Shown here: piece by piece, positions 34,702 through 43,533 of the stretch
Position numbering within the stretch: the first letter of the stretch is position 1
Layout: each line of letters begins with the position of its first letter
Source of the DNA: Nostoc desertorum CM1-VF14
GTDB lineage: Bacteria; Cyanobacteriota; Cyanobacteriia; Cyanobacteriales; Nostocaceae
Direction of reading: 5' to 3'
Length of the DNA: 64,000 nucleotides
Assembly: GCA_019359245.1 (NCBI GenBank)
Contig: JAHHHR010000017.1
Location: 1 to 64,000, forward strand
Made by a program: the position numbers and the translations under genes
The notes under the pieces: model-generated
What the model was told of the DNA's origin: nothing
The model's input: only the letters and a program-made list of their open reading frames with translations
The model's database searches: none

Positions 34702-34945
34702 TGTATTTTATAAGTTTCCCAATCTTACTTTAGAGGAAATTGAAGCCATGCTTGATTTAGATGCATTCAAAAATACTCGATTGTACGAAAGTATCTTGGC
34801 AAAGACTAAGCCGAAAACTGAGCTAGAAACAAAATTGAAATTAGTCCCAAAATGTATTGAGAAAGGTATGAGCATTCAAGAAATAGCAGAATTTTTAGAA
34901 CTAGATGCTGAAATTATCAGAAAATACCTCCAAGAAAAGTCCTAA
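34700..34945 (+). pseudogene. C-terminal fragment of an Rpn/DUF2887-type protein
   Basis: Reads YKFPNLTLEEIEAMLDLDAF, then KLVPKCIEKGMSIQEIAEFL, matching the C-terminus of the intact DUF2887-type protein at 61037-61828 (YKFVNKTQQELEAMFGL and RLLKFGLSIEQIAQAL). Only the last 80 or so residues remain. In frame upstream, the DNA is antisense to the Uma2 gene, so the N-terminal nuclease domain is gone. Confidence 0.85.
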
Positions 34946-34997
34946 CAGTTAAGAGAATGTTTGGTAAGTATTGAGCGTATAGTACCGTAGACATTTG

Positions 34998-35027
34998 GCG
35001 TAGGCGTAGCCCGTCGCAGACATCGCT
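34998..35027 (+). repeat. 30-bp interspersed repeat upstream of NTRC
   Basis: GCGTAGGCGTAGCCCGTCG, then CAGACATCGCT. It lies 102 bases before the NTRC start and is one of four copies in the window. Confidence 0.75.
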
Positions 35028-35099
35028 AACCATCTGGCGTAGCCAACCAGAGTTTGTTATGCTATATTAAGCGTAGTCGTTATGAGTTCGTATATTTTC

Positions 35100-36470
35100 A
35101 TGGCTAACACAACAACAGAAAACTTGGTAATTATCGGTTCTGGACCAGCAGGCTACACATCTGCCATTTATGCCGGACGTGCTAACCTAAAACCCGTTGT
35201 ATTTGAAGGTTTCCAAGCCGGGGGATTACCTGGTGGGCAATTAATGACAACGACGGAAGTTGAGAACTTTCCAGGGTTTCCCCAAGGAATTACCGGGCCG
35301 GAACTGATGGATCAGATGAAGGCTCAGGCGGAGCGCTGGGGGGCTGAACTATATACTGAAGATGTTATATCAGTTGACTTGAGTCAGCGTCCATTTACAG
35401 TGCGATCGCAAGAAAGGGAAATAAAAACCAACAGCATTGTCATTGCTACGGGCGCAACAGCAAAACGTTTAGGTTTACCCAGCGAACATGAATTTTGGAG
35501 TCGGGGTATTTCCGCTTGTGCAATTTGCGATGGTGCAACACCAATTTTTCACGGTGCAGAATTGGCTGTAATTGGTGCTGGCGACTCGGCGGCAGAAGAG
35601 TCAATTTACCTCACCAAATACGGTTCCAAGGTAAATATGTTGGTACGTACCGATAAAATGCGGGCTTCTAAAGCCATGCAAGACCGCGTTTTGAGTAACC
35701 CGAAAATCCAGGTGCATTGGAACACAGAAGCCGTGGATATCTTCGGTAATGGTCACATGGAAGGGGTAAAAGTCCGCAATACTAAAACTGGTGAAGAGAG
35801 CAAACTGCACGCGAAGGGTTTATTCTACGCTGTTGGTCACAGTCCCAACACCTCTTTATTTAAAGGTCAGTTAGAACTGGATGAGGTCGGTTACGTTGTC
35901 ACTAAGCCCGGTTCTGTAGAAACCAGTGTAGAAGGCGTTTTTGCTGCTGGCGACGTACAAGATCATGAATTTCGGCAGGCAATCACGGCTGCGGGTACTG
36001 GCTGTATGGCAGCGATGTTGGCAGAACGCTGGTTATCATCCACTGGCTTGATTCAAGAATTCCATCAACAGCCAGAAATAGCAGACAATGAGTTAGAACA
36101 TCAGCCAGCCAAAAAAACTGAAGCTGAGGAAGAAGCTGGATTTAAATTGGATGCGACGCGCCATGAGGGAGGTTACGCTTTACGGAAATTGTTCCATGAA
36201 AGCGATCGCTTACTCCTTGTTAAATATGTTTCTCCTGGCTGTGGCCCTTGTCATACTCTGAAGCCGATTTTAAACAAAGTAGTGGATGAATTTGATAGCA
36301 AAATTCACTTTGTAGAAATTGACATCGACAAAGACCGAGATATTGCTGAAAATGCTGGTGTGACAGGAACACCAACGGTTCAATTGTTCAAAGATAAGGA
36401 GCTGGTGAAGGAAGTTAAAGGGGTGAAGCAAAAGAGCGAATACCGCCAGTTAATTGAAAGTAATCTTTGA
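35100..36470 (+). CDS. ntrC: NADPH-thioredoxin reductase C (thioredoxin reductase-thioredoxin fusion)
   Basis: 456 residues from ATG 35100; an ATG at 35082 adds six residues, and neither has a strong ribosome-binding site. The N-terminal reductase has the FAD-binding VIIGSGPAGYTSAIYAG, the redox pair CAIC (C140, C143) and an NADP site (VIGAGDSAAEE). After a charged linker, a C-terminal thioredoxin domain carries GCGPCHTL (C381, C384). NTRC supplies NADPH-derived electrons to 2-Cys peroxiredoxins and is typical of plants and many filamentous cyanobacteria. All active cysteines are intact. Do not confuse with nitrogen regulator NtrC. Confidence 0.95.
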   Translation: MANTTTENLVIIGSGPAGYTSAIYAGRANLKPVVFEGFQAGGLPGGQLMTTTEVENFPGFPQGITGPELMDQMKAQAERWGAELYTEDVISVDLSQRPFTVRSQEREIKTNSIVIATGATAKRLGLPSEHEFWSRGISACAICDGATPIFHGAELAVIGAGDSAAEESIYLTKYGSKVNMLVRTDKMRASKAMQDRVLSNPKIQVHWNTEAVDIFGNGHMEGVKVRNTKTGEESKLHAKGLFYAVGHSPNTSLFKGQLELDEVGYVVTKPGSVETSVEGVFAAGDVQDHEFRQAITAAGTGCMAAMLAERWLSSTGLIQEFHQQPEIADNELEHQPAKKTEAEEEAGFKLDATRHEGGYALRKLFHESDRLLLVKYVSPGCGPCHTLKPILNKVVDEFDSKIHFVEIDIDKDRDIAENAGVTGTPTVQLFKDKELVKEVKGVKQKSEYRQLIESNL

Positions 36471-36478
36471 GATATTGG

Positions 36479-36518
36479 GTATTGGAAACTGGGAAAGACT
36501 CTGCCCAGTATCCAATAC
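36479..36518. terminator. Imperfect 15-bp hairpin after NTRC
   Basis: GTATTGGAAACTGGG faces CCCAGTATCCAATAC with one mismatch and a 10-base loop. It lies nine bases past the NTRC stop and 26 before the converging xisI stop, so it may end both transcripts. It has the look of a dispersed repeat. Confidence 0.6.
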
Positions 36519-36543
36519 TCGCTTAAGTGGTAGCCTTAATAAG

Positions 36544-36879
36544 TTAGGCAATAGCATATCCTGTGTGTTGCCTAACATTTTGTGGGTGAAATCCTAAAAC
36601 AATTTTCTCTTTAGGAATTCCTGCTGCTACTAATTCGTAGGTAACACCATCTTCTGTGTCATCCCGTTGCACCCAAATTTTGCCATTAATAATGTCAATA
36701 TGAACTAAGGAACCGTGAATTCGTTTAACCCCATCCCAGCCTAAAGTTATCAGCAAATAAGTATCATTTTCGCTATCAAAGACTGCTTTACATTCAATAG
36801 CTGCGTAGGAATAAGGAATTTGTGTGTAGGGTACTAATACCTCTTTGATGATACGTCGATAATTATCTAAGGTATCCAT
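36544..36879 (-). CDS. xisI: XisI, fdxN element excision controlling factor-type protein
   Basis: 111 residues of the XisI family (YRRIIKEVLVPYTQIPY, TYLLITLGWDGVKRIHG, DIINGKIWVQRDDTEDG). XisI partners XisH; in Anabaena the pair is needed with the recombinase XisF for fdxN element excision during heterocyst formation. Multiple copies unlinked to such elements are scattered in Nostoc genomes, and no recombinase is visible here. Its ATG overlaps the 3' end of the interrupted xisH reading frame by 13 bases, the normal arrangement. The gene itself is intact, but its upstream partner is broken by an insertion sequence. Confidence 0.9.
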   Translation of the reverse strand: MDTLDNYRRIIKEVLVPYTQIPYSYAAIECKAVFDSENDTYLLITLGWDGVKRIHGSLVHIDIINGKIWVQRDDTEDGVTYELVAAGIPKEKIVLGFHPQNVRQHTGYAIA

Positions 36880-37001
36880 TGAATAATCCTCTCAGTTTCT
36901 GGATTAAAAACGAGTAATTTGAGATTTTCCGTTTCTATTAAAAGTGTACCAATTGGTTCCTCAAACAAAGCTTTAAATACGCTGTCGCGTACTGCTAAAT
37001 A

Positions 37002-38019
37002 CAGCATATTGCAGGTTCATGAAGTACAGTAGCAACAGTCTGTAAACCAGTTTTTTAGATGTTTCGGATTCATCAAATCAAGAGCCGTTGCAATCAGAAT
37101 ATCAACCATTTTTGTTGTGGTTGGAGAGAATTGACGTAAGAAAGATTTAAGTTGTGACCACCAAAGTTCAATCGGATTAAAATCAGGAGAATAGGGTGAC
37201 AAATTGAGAACACTGGCACCCTTCGATTGAATCAATGGTTCAATTGAAGCTACTTTGTGAGATGGTACATTATCAATTAACTTCTACAGCACCCGCCCAT
37301 AATTGAGGGAGCAAACATTTTTGGATAAATACTTCAAATGCATTTCCATCCATTGAGCCATTCATGGTCATCACAGCTAAAACTTTTTTTAAACTTATTG
37401 CTCCAATAACCGTTACTTTTGCACCTCTATAAAATGGTTTTAAATCATACGCTCTTTGTCCACATGGGCTTCGAGCTAAGGAACGCGTTAAACCAAGTAA
37501 AACACCCATTTCATCGATGAAAACCAAGTTTTCTGGGTCTATAGCTTTAACTTTCTCCCAAAATTCACACCTTAGCTTTTGGACTCTTTCTGTAGCGCAT
37601 TGACTGCTACGCAGTGTCTTTTTTTTTGAGTCAGATTTTGTCTTTGCAAAGCGCGACACATAGCACTAGTGCTTACCCATTTATCGTAAGTTTGTCCCCA
37701 ATATTCACAATATTCAGATAAGGTTGCATCTGGATATTTTTCTACCATTTGAGCTAGCTCAATTTTATGCTTATCTAAATCACTCTTCATCCCTCCACCT
37801 TGTTTTTGTGGTTCTACATGACCTTGAGTTCTTTTGAGTAAAAGCAGCCTTTGTACAAAAGCCTTACTTACATCGAACCTAGAAGCTATTTTTCTAATTG
37901 ATGTATCGCCTTGAGAGTAAGCGTTAATTATTTTTTCTCGAAACTCGATTGAGTAAGCTTTCATAGTCCCGGTTGATGCAAAGCACGTCTAGTGTACTCT
38001 ATCTACCTGCAATCTGCTG
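37002..38019 (-). mobile_element. IS630-family insertion sequence, about 1.02 kb
   Basis: Inverted ends: the left one, with its flanking TA, reads TACAGCATATTGCAGGT, and the right one in reverse complement reads TACAGCAGATTGCAGGT. Similarity continues to AGTACA. TA at 37000-37001 and 38020-38021 is the duplicated target, as expected for IS630/Tc1-mariner type. It carries one transposase in three frame segments. Insertion is into xisH. Boundaries are supported by the restored xisH frame. Confidence 0.93.
37017..37964 (-). pseudogene. IS630 transposase, frame-split and further frameshifted
   Basis: Segment 1 (37964-37572) is the HTH part (SIEFREKIINAYSQGDTSIR, KIASRFDVSKAF). Segment 2 (frame overlapping from 37659 to 37273) holds KKKTLRSSQCATERVQ and the first DDE Asp (LVFIDEMGV). 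A run of nine A residues near the junction (37617-37625 in the plus strand as T) is the kind of site used for programmed frameshifting in this family. A third segment (to 37017) holds DNVPSHKVASIEP and SPDFNPIELWWSQLK with the final Glu. Between segments 2 and 3 one extra A (plus 37277/37278) breaks VIDNVPSHK after GAVEV. Programmed frameshifting could fix the first break but not the second, so this copy is likely dead. Confidence 0.9.
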
Positions 38020-38330
38020 TATAATGTTCTTTTTGGCTCAAGGCGATGGATAACAGCACGATACATGATAAATCCCCCAATAGCATCTTTAAGGTCTGCC
38101 ATTTCTGAAGGACTAACAAAACTTTTAATTTCTACAGCTATTTTTTTACTTCCTTGTTCTGCGGCTAAGAGTTGTTTAGCTCCTAAATCTACATACATAT
38201 CTTTTTGACCCCACTTTAAATGTAGGGGATCATCTGTAATTATCCAGCCTTCTTTAACTAAAGCATTCTTAACAGCATTATGATAAATATCTCTTGCAGG
38301 CATATCAAAGTAAGTATATTTAAATCTTTC

Positions 38331-38518
38331 TGGCTCTCCTAGACTAGCTATGTAAAATTAATACTTAATACCAGCTTGAATCATTACATAGCTAGGAATT
38401 CAGACAAAAAAAGTGTATTTTTATTAAATTTTCAATTTTGTATTACTAGAATCCTTTTATAGCAATCATTATAGTCTATTTTTATTATTAATTTATCATA
38501 CCTACTCTAGGAGAGCCA
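38331..38518. mobile_element. MITE-like element, 188 bp, with 6-bp target duplication
   Basis: Ends TGGCTCTCCTAGA (38331-38343) and TCTAGGAGAGCCA (38506-38518) are perfect 13-bp inverted repeats; imperfect pairing continues inward for about 25 more bases. TCTTTC flanks both sides (38325-38330 and 38519-38524). An internal inverted pair TAGCTATGTAA and TTACATAGCTA (38345-38355, 38384-38394) adds a nested hairpin. No open frame of useful length lies inside. The A/T-rich interior and target duplication argue for a non-autonomous transposable element. Confidence 0.8.
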
Positions 38519-38726
38519 TCTTTCTTTACTTGGAATCATTTACCTTTGTGGTAACACTTGGCTGGTAATTTATCTTCACAAAAAATAAGGTATAATCTCA
38601 CCTTTTCCTCAGTCTAGCTTTGTAACCAACGCTCAACAGTAGGACTTTTATTAAGGATATTTAACCAATCCTCAATCTGATATGTAAAATAGTCAGCGTA
38701 TCAAGCTTTGCTCCAGGCGATCGCAC

Positions 38727-39623
38727 ATGGCCATTACAAAACGGCGACTACCGACATTTTTACAGTTTGGCAAAAGTCTCAATCTTTCCCAAAGACTCAT
38801 GCTCATTGGGTTAGCCATTACCCTATTTTTCATCCTCTTAGCATTCTTCGCCCCCGTATTCCAGGCTTGGGGATGGCTGCAAAACCCCAAAGATTTTCTC
38901 TCTAATCCAATTCACGAGCCACCCTCAGCTAAACATTGGTTTGGTACTAGTCGCCTGGGTTATGATGTGTTCTCCCGGACGTTGTTTGGCGCTCAAGCTG
39001 CTTTGCAGGTGGTGATTTTGGCAACAGCGCTGAGTATGATTATCGGTGTGCCTTTGGGGATGCTGAGTGGTTATCTCGGCGGTAAATTGGATAAAGTGTT
39101 GCTGTTTATTATGGATAGCATCTACACTCTACCGGGACTACTGCTATCTGTGACACTGGCGTTTGTAGTGGGGCGTGGAATATTAAATGCAGCGATCGCT
39201 ATTAGCATTGCCTACATCCCCCAATATTACCGCGTTGTTCGCAACCACACCGTAAGCGTGAAAACTGAAGTGTTCATCGAAGCTGCTCAAGCAATGGGCG
39301 CTTCTACTTGGGTTGTGCTTTCTCGTTATTTATTTTTCAACGTTATTCAAAGCGTACCTGTCTTATTCACACTCAACGCTGCTGATGCAATTTTGGTGTT
39401 GGGCGGTTTGGGCTTTTTGGGGCTAGGACTTCCCGAAGAAGTGCCAGAATGGGGACATGATTTAAAACAAGCCTTAGAAGCTCTACCCACTGGCATTTGG
39501 TGGACTACACTTTTCCCTGGTTTAACCATGACATTCATGGTGGTAGGGTTATCACTACTTGGTGAAGGGTTAAATGAATTTGTCAATCCTCGTTTACGAA
39601 GAGAAAATAGAATCCGAAAGTAG
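38727..39623 (+). CDS. ABC transporter permease, oligo/dipeptide type (DppC/OppC-like)
   Basis: 298 residues with about six membrane helices, starting with a helix at about 24-46. The N-terminal HWFGTSRLGYDVFSRTLFGA and the EAA-type coupling motif (EAAQAMGASTWVVLSRYL) are family hallmarks of binding-protein-dependent permeases for peptides, and also nickel. A large C-terminal periplasmic loop (LPEEVPEWGHDL) is also typical of DppC. No partner permease, binding protein or ATPase gene adjoins it, so the substrate is not fixed. Confidence 0.85.
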   Translation: MAITKRRLPTFLQFGKSLNLSQRLMLIGLAITLFFILLAFFAPVFQAWGWLQNPKDFLSNPIHEPPSAKHWFGTSRLGYDVFSRTLFGAQAALQVVILATALSMIIGVPLGMLSGYLGGKLDKVLLFIMDSIYTLPGLLLSVTLAFVVGRGILNAAIAISIAYIPQYYRVVRNHTVSVKTEVFIEAAQAMGASTWVVLSRYLFFNVIQSVPVLFTLNAADAILVLGGLGFLGLGLPEEVPEWGHDLKQALEALPTGIWWTTLFPGLTMTFMVVGLSLLGEGLNEFVNPRLRRENRIRK

Positions 39624-39682
39624 TCATTGGTCATTAGTTCTGGACAAAGGACAAATGACAAATAAACAATAGAGAGATTTGT

Positions 39683-39877
39683 ATGAAAGATAATCTAACG
39701 TTAATTGCTGCCGCTACTGGCGGATTTATCCTTTCCGTTGCTCTTGCTGGTATCTTAAGAGGTGCGCCAATTACAGCTTGGCAGGAGCAATCGAGTGTTC
39801 GTAATATGACTGTTGCTAATTTACGGCTCGCACCCAATAGGACAGAAAATTTAGAATATTTTCGTGGCAAATCCTAA
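39683..39877 (+). CDS. Small one-helix membrane or secreted protein
   Basis: 64 residues: basic start MKDN, a hydrophobic helix (LIAAATGGFILSVALAGIL) and then a polar tail (TAWQEQSSVRNMTVANLRLA) ending in FRGKS. An AGAGAG site stands a few bases upstream of the ATG, about 60 bases after the permease gene. Family not recognised. The length and hydrophobic leader suggest a real small gene. Confidence 0.55.
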   Translation: MKDNLTLIAAATGGFILSVALAGILRGAPITAWQEQSSVRNMTVANLRLAPNRTENLEYFRGKS

Positions 39878-39935
39878 AACCCTAAGTACACATTTGCCTA
39901 AAACCCTGACAAATTGCAGGTAATAACTGTCACCA

Positions 39936-39992
39936 ATTACCAATGCCCAATGCCCAATGCTCAATGACAAATGACAAATGACAAATGACAAA
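39936..39992. repeat. CCAATGC and ATGACAA heptamer repeats that form the ROK start codon
   Basis: CCCAATG units are followed by ATGACAA units with ATGs at 39964, 39971, 39978 and 39985. Only the third of these opens the kinase frame without a stop. A gain or loss of one unit would change which ATG leads into the gene. Confidence 0.8.
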
Positions 39993-40880
39993 ATTCAAGT
40001 AATTGGTATTGATGTAGGGGGAACAGCAATTAAGCTGGGGCGGTTTACAGCCGATGGTACTTGTCTGCAATCCTTGACTGTGGCGGCTCCCCAACCGACA
40101 ACACCAGAGGCCGTGCTGACAGTAATCGTAGATGCGATCGCGCAAATTGATCCACATAATCAAACTGTTGCTATTGGTGTTGGAACTCCTGGCCCATCCG
40201 ATGCAGCAGGACGCATTGCGAAAATCGCCATCAACTTACCTGGGTGGCTTGATGTGCCTCTAGCAGACTGGTTAGAAACCAAAACTAGTAAACCTACTGC
40301 GATCGCTAACGATGCCAACTGCGCTGGTTTGGGAGAAGCTTGGCTGGGAGCCGGTCGCCACTTTCAAAATCTAATTCTGTTAACTTTAGGAACTGGGGTT
40401 GGTGGCGCAATTATCCTAAATGGCAAACTATTTGTTGGACATCAAGGAGCCGCCGGGGAATTGGGTTTAATTTCATTCAACCCAGATGGGCCAATTTGTA
40501 ATAGTGGCAATCAAGGCTCTTTGGAACAATATGCCTGTGTTAATGCAATTCGTCGGCGCACTTTCAAGGAACCTATCGAATTGGGTTTTCTGGCACAACA
40601 AGGAGATCCCGCAGCATTGACTTTTTGGCAAGAGTATGGCAAAAACTTGGGAATTGGTTTAACGAGTTTGATTTATGTACTCACACCGCAAGCGATCGTG
40701 ATTGGTGGCGGCATAAGTGGCAGCTTTGAATTTTTCTTCCCAGCAGTGAAGGCAGAAATTGAGAAGCGAGTTCAGCCTTTATCACGAGCGGGTTTACAAA
40801 TATTACCAGCAGAGTTAGGCAATTTTGCTGGGATAGTAGGTGCAGCAAAGTTGGCATGGCAACACTATTCAGGATTTTAG
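39978..40880 (+). CDS. ROK-family sugar kinase (glucokinase-type)
   Basis: 300 residues of the actin-like ATPase superfamily: IGIDVGGTAIKLG (phosphate 1), VGTPGPSD, ANDANCAGLGEAW with the catalytic Asp, and LGTGVGGAII (phosphate 2), then VIGGGISG. The ROK zinc motif CxCGxxGC is degenerate here: ICNSGNQGSLEQY retains one Cys only. It phosphorylates a hexose, probably glucose, in the cytoplasm. The start falls inside a heptamer repeat. It stands alone, after the permease and small gene. Confidence 0.88.
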   Translation: MTNDKIQVIGIDVGGTAIKLGRFTADGTCLQSLTVAAPQPTTPEAVLTVIVDAIAQIDPHNQTVAIGVGTPGPSDAAGRIAKIAINLPGWLDVPLADWLETKTSKPTAIANDANCAGLGEAWLGAGRHFQNLILLTLGTGVGGAIILNGKLFVGHQGAAGELGLISFNPDGPICNSGNQGSLEQYACVNAIRRRTFKEPIELGFLAQQGDPAALTFWQEYGKNLGIGLTSLIYVLTPQAIVIGGGISGSFEFFFPAVKAEIEKRVQPLSRAGLQILPAELGNFAGIVGAAKLAWQHYSGF

Positions 40881-41357
40881 ATTATAGTTCAAACAATCAC
40901 AGCTAGATACATCTGTCTTTACGAATTAAAAGAAAAATTTGGTTTAGAGGTTTCTACAGACACCAACTTACTGTCTTCTCTTCTCTACGTTCGCGTAGCG
41001 TGTCGGAGACAGAGGTTGCGCCCTAAGCGTAGCTATGCCGCAGGCTTTACAAAATGCTCCGCGAACGCAGGTTAGCGAGTCTCGTCTGCAATACACTCTT
41101 GTGTTCGAGCGTCACCCGAGAGATAAGAGCTTCAGCCCTTAATATGAGACAATTTAATTAATTTTACATTGTGTAACATAGTTTAATTTATTTTTGCCTA
41201 CTTACTTAGCAATTCTGACTGATGGTGAAAAGTGAGTGAAAAGTAACTATCTAAACATGAATAAGCACTATCTGATGTCAGAAGAAGCAGTAAAAGATAT
41301 TTTTCTGGCAAAAATCATAGAAAATGAGTATGTTATATCACAACCAAAGCCAGTCCA
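40881..41357. other. Spacer with a cluster of dispersed palindromic repeats
   Basis: 40985-41110 is GC-rich and filled with dispersed repeat pieces (TTCGCGTAGCGTGTC, GGAGACAGAGG, GTAGCTATGCCGCAGGC, CTCCGCGAACGCAGG). The last 150 bases before the binding-protein gene are AT-rich, a possible promoter region; nothing specific is seen. Confidence 0.6.
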
Positions 41358-42803
41358 ATGGCTAAAGGCTTTAAGAATCAGCAAAGAGTCAAGCAAACTT
41401 TTACCGTAGTGTTAATAAGAGCTAGCCATCGCTACGTACTCGTGGCATTGATACTTAGCTTGATAATTCTTGCCTGCATTAACATCTTAAAATCTAACCA
41501 ATCCTCAGTCACCGAGTCTCCTATTAACAGTAGAGTTCTGAAGATTTGGTCGGATAAAGGTTATACTTTGGAAGAGGATGAAGCGCTCCAGCAGATCGTT
41601 AGCAACTGGGAACAAAAAAGCGGTAACAAAATTAAGCTTTCTTTCTATACTAACGATGAGTTGCCACAAAAGACTCAAAGGGGACTTCAGGCTGGTAATC
41701 CGCCTGATATCGTCATAAATAGCAGTGCTGAGAGGGAGCTGTATCCACGTCTTGCCTGGGAAGGCAAACTGGCAGATGTCTCTGATGTAATTGAGCCAGT
41801 CAAAAGTCTTTATTCTGAAGGTGTACTGGAAGCCGTTCGTTTATATAATAACGTCGATAAAAAGCGCGGCTACTATGCAGTCCCAATTGATCAATTAACG
41901 ATTCATGTCTTTTACTGGCGAGACCTACTAGAGCAATTAGGTCGAACTCAAAGCGATATCCCCAAAGAGTGGGATGCCTTTTGGGAGTTTTGGAAACAAG
42001 TGCAGGATGAGCTGCGGACACAGCAAAAACAGAATATTTACGGGTTAGGCTTTCCTTTCTCCATTGGATGTACCGATACCTATTACTTATTTGAGCAGAT
42101 TTTAGAGGCATACAATGTCCAAGTTTTAGACTCCAAGGGTCAACTTCTCCTCAATGATCCTAAGGTACGTCAAGGTATTGTTGAGAGCTTAAAGTGGTAT
42201 GCAAAATTTTTCCAGCAGGGCTACGTACCACCAGATACAGTCAACTGGTTAAATCCAGACAATAATCGCAGCTTGCTCAATCGTGGCGTGGTTATGACGC
42301 CTAACTCCTCGCTCTCAATTCCTGCTGCTGTCCGCCAAGATCCTGACACCTATCGTAACAAGCTTGGTATCCTAGAATTTCCGAACAAACCCAATGGTAG
42401 ACCGATGCGCCATTTAGTCTCGATTAATGAAATAGTTTTGTTTGCCGAGTCCAAAAACCAGAAGGTAGCTAAGGACTTTCTCGCGTATTTAATTAAACCT
42501 GAGATAATAGGAAACTATCTTAAAGCTACCGGAGGTCGGTATCTACCAGTAATGAAGCCTGTTTGGAAAGACGCCTTTTGGGCAAATCCAGCAGATCCTC
42601 ATCTTTCCACTGCAATTCAAACACTGACTAAGGGTCTAACTCGCCCATTTTATATTGTTCAAAACCCTGCTTACAGCCTAGTTTTAGAAGAGAATGTTTG
42701 GGGCGACGCTCTCAATCAAATAGTTGTCAATAGAATATCTCCAGAGGAAGCAGCAGACACGGTAATTGAGCGGATAAAACAAATTTTTGACGAATGGCGG
42801 TGA
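41358..42803 (+). CDS. Extracellular solute-binding lipoprotein, family 1 (sugar-type ABC)
   Basis: 481 residues. An N-terminal hydrophobic leader ends in a lipobox (LSLIILACINIL), so the mature protein is a lipid-anchored binding protein. The mature part follows family 1 binding proteins: LKIWSDKGYTLEEDEALQQ, GNPPDIVINSS, AVPIDQLTIHVFYWRDLL, and the closing INEIVLFAESKNQKVAKDFL. These feed sugars or sugar derivatives to MalFG-type permeases. The nearest such permease in the window (60063) is far away. The start ATG follows CAGTCCA without a strong ribosome-binding site. Confidence 0.87.
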   Translation: MAKGFKNQQRVKQTFTVVLIRASHRYVLVALILSLIILACINILKSNQSSVTESPINSRVLKIWSDKGYTLEEDEALQQIVSNWEQKSGNKIKLSFYTNDELPQKTQRGLQAGNPPDIVINSSAERELYPRLAWEGKLADVSDVIEPVKSLYSEGVLEAVRLYNNVDKKRGYYAVPIDQLTIHVFYWRDLLEQLGRTQSDIPKEWDAFWEFWKQVQDELRTQQKQNIYGLGFPFSIGCTDTYYLFEQILEAYNVQVLDSKGQLLLNDPKVRQGIVESLKWYAKFFQQGYVPPDTVNWLNPDNNRSLLNRGVVMTPNSSLSIPAAVRQDPDTYRNKLGILEFPNKPNGRPMRHLVSINEIVLFAESKNQKVAKDFLAYLIKPEIIGNYLKATGGRYLPVMKPVWKDAFWANPADPHLSTAIQTLTKGLTRPFYIVQNPAYSLVLEENVWGDALNQIVVNRISPEEAADTVIERIKQIFDEWR

Positions 42804-42994
42804 GCTATATGCAATTTTAAAATCACCACCTTACTGCTAAAGTTACAATTTTATTTTTAGATAACTCTACAAAAAAGATGATTCAATAGCTAGGATAATT
42901 CAGCAAAAATTTCCCAAAACTATTTTATAAGATTGGGAAAACAGTAAATCTGTTTTTTAACTTTTCTGTTACTTTGTTCTGCTATGTAGGATTT

Positions 42995-43417
42995 TCAAGA
43001 CAAAGAATATCCTGTTGCTTTCTTAACGTATTTCACAACTTTTTCATAAGATTCGGGATTACTCACAGGGTTGATGATGATGGGGATAGTGCCATCTGGC
43101 AACCAAAAAGTTATCCTGCCGTTCGGTTCATGGCAAAAAGAACTGATGCAGTTGAGATTAATTACATATTCATTTTTTTCGTAAAGGATTTTCACCCAGT
43201 GGGCATGATCTAATTCCAACCCAGTCACAGATTCTAAATAATCGAGGATTTTTTGATAATCTTCCAAGTTACTGTGCGGGTTAATCACTATCGGAATGGC
43301 ACTATCGGGTAACCAAAAAGTAACCCTACCGTTCAGTTCATAACAAAAAGCGTGGACACATTCAAAGTTCACTACATATTCTTTCCTCTCGTAAAGGATT
43401 TTCACCCAGTACGCCAC
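42995..43417 (-). CDS. Two-copy internal-repeat protein, unrecognised
   Basis: 140 residues made of two near-identical halves of about 68 residues. WVKILYERKEYVVNFECV pairs with WVKILYEKNEYVINLNCI, and NGRVTFWLPDSAIPIVINP pairs with NGRITFWLPDGTIPIIINP. Each half looks like a small beta-rich fold with one helix. No signal peptide or known motif is seen. The strong similarity between halves at protein level suggests a fairly recent internal duplication. The family is probably a cyanobacterial protein of unknown function. Confidence 0.75.
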   Translation of the reverse strand: MAYWVKILYERKEYVVNFECVHAFCYELNGRVTFWLPDSAIPIVINPHSNLEDYQKILDYLESVTGLELDHAHWVKILYEKNEYVINLNCISSFCHEPNGRITFWLPDGTIPIIINPVSNPESYEKVVKYVKKATGYSLS

Positions 43418-43533
43418 AACATCTCCTCAAGTCCGAAATTTACGAATGATGCACCCTGTATGTCCAAATCTACTGAAGCCTTAAGTTAATGTTGCTATGC
43501 AGCAATTAAAAATTAATTTTTAATTTTTAATTT

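Larger units (their letters stand above)
36867..38303 (-). pseudogene. xisH: xisH interrupted by an IS630-family element
   Basis: The 5' portion (38303 to 38020) encodes the XisH N-terminus (ARDIYHNAVKNALVKEGWII, VDLGAKQLLAAEQ, IAVEIKSFVSPSEMADL) to EPKRTLY. The rest is found past the insertion, from 36999 to 36867 (LAVRDSVFKALFEEPIG, LLVFNPETERIIQWI). Taking out the element plus one TA rejoins EPKRTLYLAVRD and gives exactly 138 codons, the usual XisH length, with a short overlap into xisI. The fold is a PD-(D/E)XK nuclease-like one. As it stands, only a fusion of 104 residues ending in IS-encoded RLQVDRVH could be made, so it is probably inactive. Confidence 0.95.
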
